Source: DASYLJ01 sp964432595 (GTDB lineage Bacteria > Desulfobacterota > Binatia > DP-6). From it: a DNA stretch of 64,000 nucleotides. The stretch spans positions 124,001 through 188,000 of the forward strand of contig CAYSOF010000005.1 of NCBI GenBank assembly GCA_964432595.1, given 5' to 3'. A program made the translations under genes and the position numbers. Under the pieces are notes generated by a model. The model searched no databases, had not been told where the DNA came from, and saw only the letters and a program-made list of their open reading frames with translations. Positions 63,057 through 64,000 of this stretch are shown here, one piece after another (the first letter of the stretch is position 1; the number at the start of each line of letters is the position of its first letter).

Positions 63057-64000
63057 GGCGTCTTCCCCGTGCCCGACTTCCCAGCCGTCGCCGTCCAGTT
63101 GAACGGCTGCGCCGTCCCGTAGTGGCCCGGCCCGGCGGTGAACGACACCGGCAGCGAGACGGGCGCGTTCTTCGCCGTCGCGTTCGTGAGGCCGTAGGCG
63201 GCGAAGAGCGCCTGCATGTCGCCCTTCATGTTGAAGTTGAACTTCACGGTGCCGGCCTTCGTGACGCCCTTCTTCAGATTCGCCTTCAAGACGAACTTGT
63301 TGCCGCCGCCGTTGTTGCCGGTCCCCGACTTGTTCAGCACGAACGCCTGCTGGAAGCCGCCGACGTCGACGGTGACGGGGAGCCCCTGCAGGTTGATGCC
63401 GGCACCGATCGTGATCTGGCCCTTCCACTGGATGGTGTCCGCGCCCGTCTTCTTGAAGTTCAGCTTGACGGTCGCGTTCTTCGTGACCGGCGGCGTCAGC
63501 GGCGCGAAGTTCACGACCTGCGCGAGCTCGCGCTCCGTCATGCACTGGATCGCCTTCGACGGCAGGCTGACGAGGTCCTGCATCGTCTGCTTCGCCTGCT
63601 TGCTGTTCCCCTGCACCGTCGAGTACGTCAGCACGATCGCGCTGGCGCCAGGCTGGATCGTCGGCTGGTACGTGAACGCCACCTGCCCGGTGCTGTTGAT
63701 CGCGACGTTGGTCGCCGGTGCGGGCGCGCCGGCCCCCTGGACCAGGAAGCCCAGGCGCGGCTGGAACGAGCGATCGTTGGGGCTGGCCGTCTGCTGCGCC
63801 GTCGTGAACCACTGGTCGCCGGCGGTGATGCTCGTGTTGCCGCTCGACGTCGCGGTGACCGTCGTCTGGTCGCCCGAGCCGAGCAGCCCGCGCAGGCTGA
63901 TGCCGACCTGCACCGGCGCCGTGCCCGTGTTCGTCACGATGTTCATCCAGCGGACGAAGTCCGAGTTGTTCGGGACGAACACCTTGCGCGTCACCTGGAG
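63053..64000 (-). CDS. Secreted beta-rich protein of unknown function (5' end beyond the window)
   Basis: The frame is open to the window edge, so the true start is probably outside; the first in-frame GTG is 63994. The visible ~315 residues are rich in Thr, Asn, Val and Gly with regular beta strands: FVRWMNIVTNTGTAPVQVG, AFTYQPTIQPGASAIVLTYS, then a repeat-like half (NATVKLNFKKTGADTIQWKG; GTVKFNFNMKGDMQALFAAYG). It resembles extracellular Ig-like/anchor domains, with no enzyme motif and only one Cys. The stop overlaps the CTG start of the sulfatase-like gene, so the two are likely co-translated. Confidence 0.72.
   Translation of the reverse strand, partial: LQVTRKVFVPNNSDFVRWMNIVTNTGTAPVQVGISLRGLLGSGDQTTVTATSSGNTSITAGDQWFTTAQQTASPNDRSFQPRLGFLVQGAGAPAPATNVAINSTGQVAFTYQPTIQPGASAIVLTYSTVQGNSKQAKQTMQDLVSLPSKAIQCMTERELAQVVNFAPLTPPVTKNATVKLNFKKTGADTIQWKGQITIGAGINLQGLPVTVDVGGFQQAFVLNKSGTGNNGGGNKFVLKANLKKGVTKAGTVKFNFNMKGDMQALFAAYGLTNATAKNAPVSLPVSFTAGPGHYGTAQPFNWTATAGKSGTGKTP

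Overview
The window is a GC-rich (roughly 70% by eye), gene-dense bacterial chromosome segment containing one 100-N assembly gap (36474-36573). The gap and the mix of families suggest a draft or metagenome-assembled genome. Cell-envelope content is Gram-negative: lipoproteins, an RND tripartite efflux system, a DUF481 outer-membrane protein and Tat-exported enzymes. The many trypsin-like and cysteine-rich secreted proteins of the CGNG..E.CD type, together with several NtrC-type sigma-54 activators, point to a deltaproteobacterial-type lineage (Myxococcota, Desulfobacterota or Binatota-like). This placement is inference; no rRNA or marker gene is present. I saw no tRNA, rRNA, CRISPR array, insertion sequence, phage or plasmid genes.

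Layout. 1-3475: partial PAS-GGDEF protein, class 3 lipase-like protein and a small secreted protein. 3485-9037 (minus): an operon of a GNAT-DUF2071 fusion, a small membrane protein, and a NorQ/CbbQ-type AAA ATPase with its NorD/CbbO-type VWA partner but no visible client enzyme. 9057-12123: membrane-anchored metallo-hydrolase, MpaB/DUF2236 protein, secreted beta-propeller. 12220-19249: a copper/silver-type efflux operon (small Cys/His protein, CusC-, CusB- and CusA-like proteins, small periplasmic protein). 19292-20260: L,D-transpeptidase. 20392-25000: hybrid histidine kinase-Hpt, sigma-54 activator and a stand-alone receiver, with sequence-perfect sigma-54 promoters before the first and the last gene.

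25003-30740: hairpin cluster, secreted trypsin-like protease, Rrf2/NsrR-type repressor divergent from a globin gene with a candidate operator, MFS transporter and acyl-CoA ligase. 30911-40699: a giant secreted repeat protein broken by the assembly gap, a GH10 glycosidase with a Cys-rich head, and a second trypsin-like protease. 40779-41657: PhzF. 41838-46398: ECF sigma factor, an anti-sigma factor carrying a periplasmic CXXCH haem motif, a di-haem peroxidase, a Tat phosphoesterase and a mono-haem cytochrome. This looks like one redox-responsive operon.

46405-53041: ROK kinase, dienelactone hydrolase, DUF481 protein, Tat beta-carbonic anhydrase, a complete subclass B1 metallo-beta-lactamase-like protein, a short RlmN/Cfr-like enzyme and a Cys-rich secreted protein. 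53260-56886: a 14-bp inverted repeat, ribbon-helix-helix protein, a small conserved protein, histidine kinase and a second sigma-54 activator. 56883-64000 (minus): DUF4105 protein, lipase-like lipoprotein, exported glutaminase with a hairpin that can hide its ribosome binding site, sulfatase-fold TPR lipoprotein that seems to start at CTG, and a partial protein at the edge.

Genes are packed with many ATGA/GTGA overlaps, and three convergent pairs share the same 4-bp CTAG stop overlap. Regulation appears dominated by two-component/sigma-54 circuits, an ECF sigma pair, an Rrf2 repressor and structured leaders. Nearly all long reading frames on the strand opposite these genes are shadows caused by high GC.
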